From a virus: a stretch of DNA of 21,429 nucleotides. The translations under genes were made by a program, and so were the position numbers. Position 1 is the first letter of the stretch. Each line of letters begins with the position of its first letter. The notes under the pieces were generated by a model. The model searched no databases and was not told the DNA's origin. It was given only the letters and a program-made list of their open reading frames with translations. The DNA lies in IMG/VR virus record IMGVR_UViG_3300020450_000115, positions 1 to 21,429 of that record. One strand, 5' to 3'. This document shows, one piece after another, positions 21,373 through 21,429 of the stretch.

Positions 21373-21429
21373 CTAAAGAATACATTAAAGATATCCCCAA
21401 TTGGGAAAAAGATTACCTTGATACTATGA
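21369..21429 (+). CDS. Start of a further gene (partial)
   Basis: An ATG overlapping the previous stop opens a frame that runs to the window end, encoding MTKEYIKDIPNWEKDYLDTM and onward. Twenty codons are too few for identification. The ATGA overlap and absence of stops support a real gene continuing the same operon. Confidence 0.6.
   Translation, partial: MTKEYIKDIPNWEKDYLDTM

Noticed and set aside
1-21429. CRISPR arrays, insertion sequences, integrase or attachment sites, tRNA genes
   Set aside because: No regularly spaced direct repeats, transposase or integrase motifs, or tRNA-like folds were seen on either strand by reading; a tRNAscan and repeat search would be the formal check.

Overview
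The window is a contiguous piece of a T4-like marine cyanophage (a myovirus of Synechococcus or Prochlorococcus). It is AT-rich, every supported gene is on the + strand, and most neighbours are a few bases apart or overlap. The phage type follows from clear homologues of T4 gp17, 18, 19, 20, 21, 22, 23, UvsY, UvsW, gp55, gp47 and gp46 in the order typical of cyanomyoviruses. Three features point to a cyanobacterial host: a cyanobacterial DUF3110-like gene, a CobT-like VWA gene of the kind seen in cyanophages, and (C/A)TAAATA late-promoter boxes in front of structural genes.

Layout. 1-1125: the C-terminal nuclease part of the large terminase (gp17). 1217-5874: tail sheath, tail tube and portal. 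5874-7146: three small genes in the slot T4 uses for prohead-core genes 67 and 68; the middle one looks gp67-like. 7153-10535: prohead protease, scaffold and major capsid protein, ending at a strong hairpin terminator. 10648-11088: an unrecognised gene lying between two terminators. 11175-11720: a second tail-tube-like protein. 11722-13681: UvsY and UvsW. 13686-14096: an unknown small gene. 14199-18360: a tightly overlapping operon of gp55, gp47, a DUF3110-like protein, gp46 and a sulfotransferase-like protein, preceded by a near-consensus host sigma-70 promoter. 18361-18479: a non-coding stretch with several hairpins. 18504-20720: a 738-residue protein with an HEXXH motif, a Ser/Asp-rich linker and a VWA (MIDAS) domain. 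20723-21429: two coupled unknown genes and the start of a third.

How it fits together. The left half builds the head and tail: scaffold, protease and capsid assemble the prohead, the portal nucleates it, terminase fills it, and sheath and tube form the tail. The right half carries replication and recombination functions (UvsY, UvsW, gp46/47) and the late sigma factor gp55. gp55 presumably directs RNA polymerase to the TAAATA boxes that precede the structural genes and uvsW, while the gp55 operon itself starts from a host-type promoter. This gives a simple early/middle-to-late cascade readable within the window.

Most of the window is ordinary cyanophage core genome. The parts most worth a second look are the multi-hairpin leader at 18361-18479, the metallopeptidase/VWA protein after it, the sulfotransferase at the end of the recombination operon, the DUF3110 insertion between gp47 and gp46, and the terminator-bounded unknown gene at 10648.
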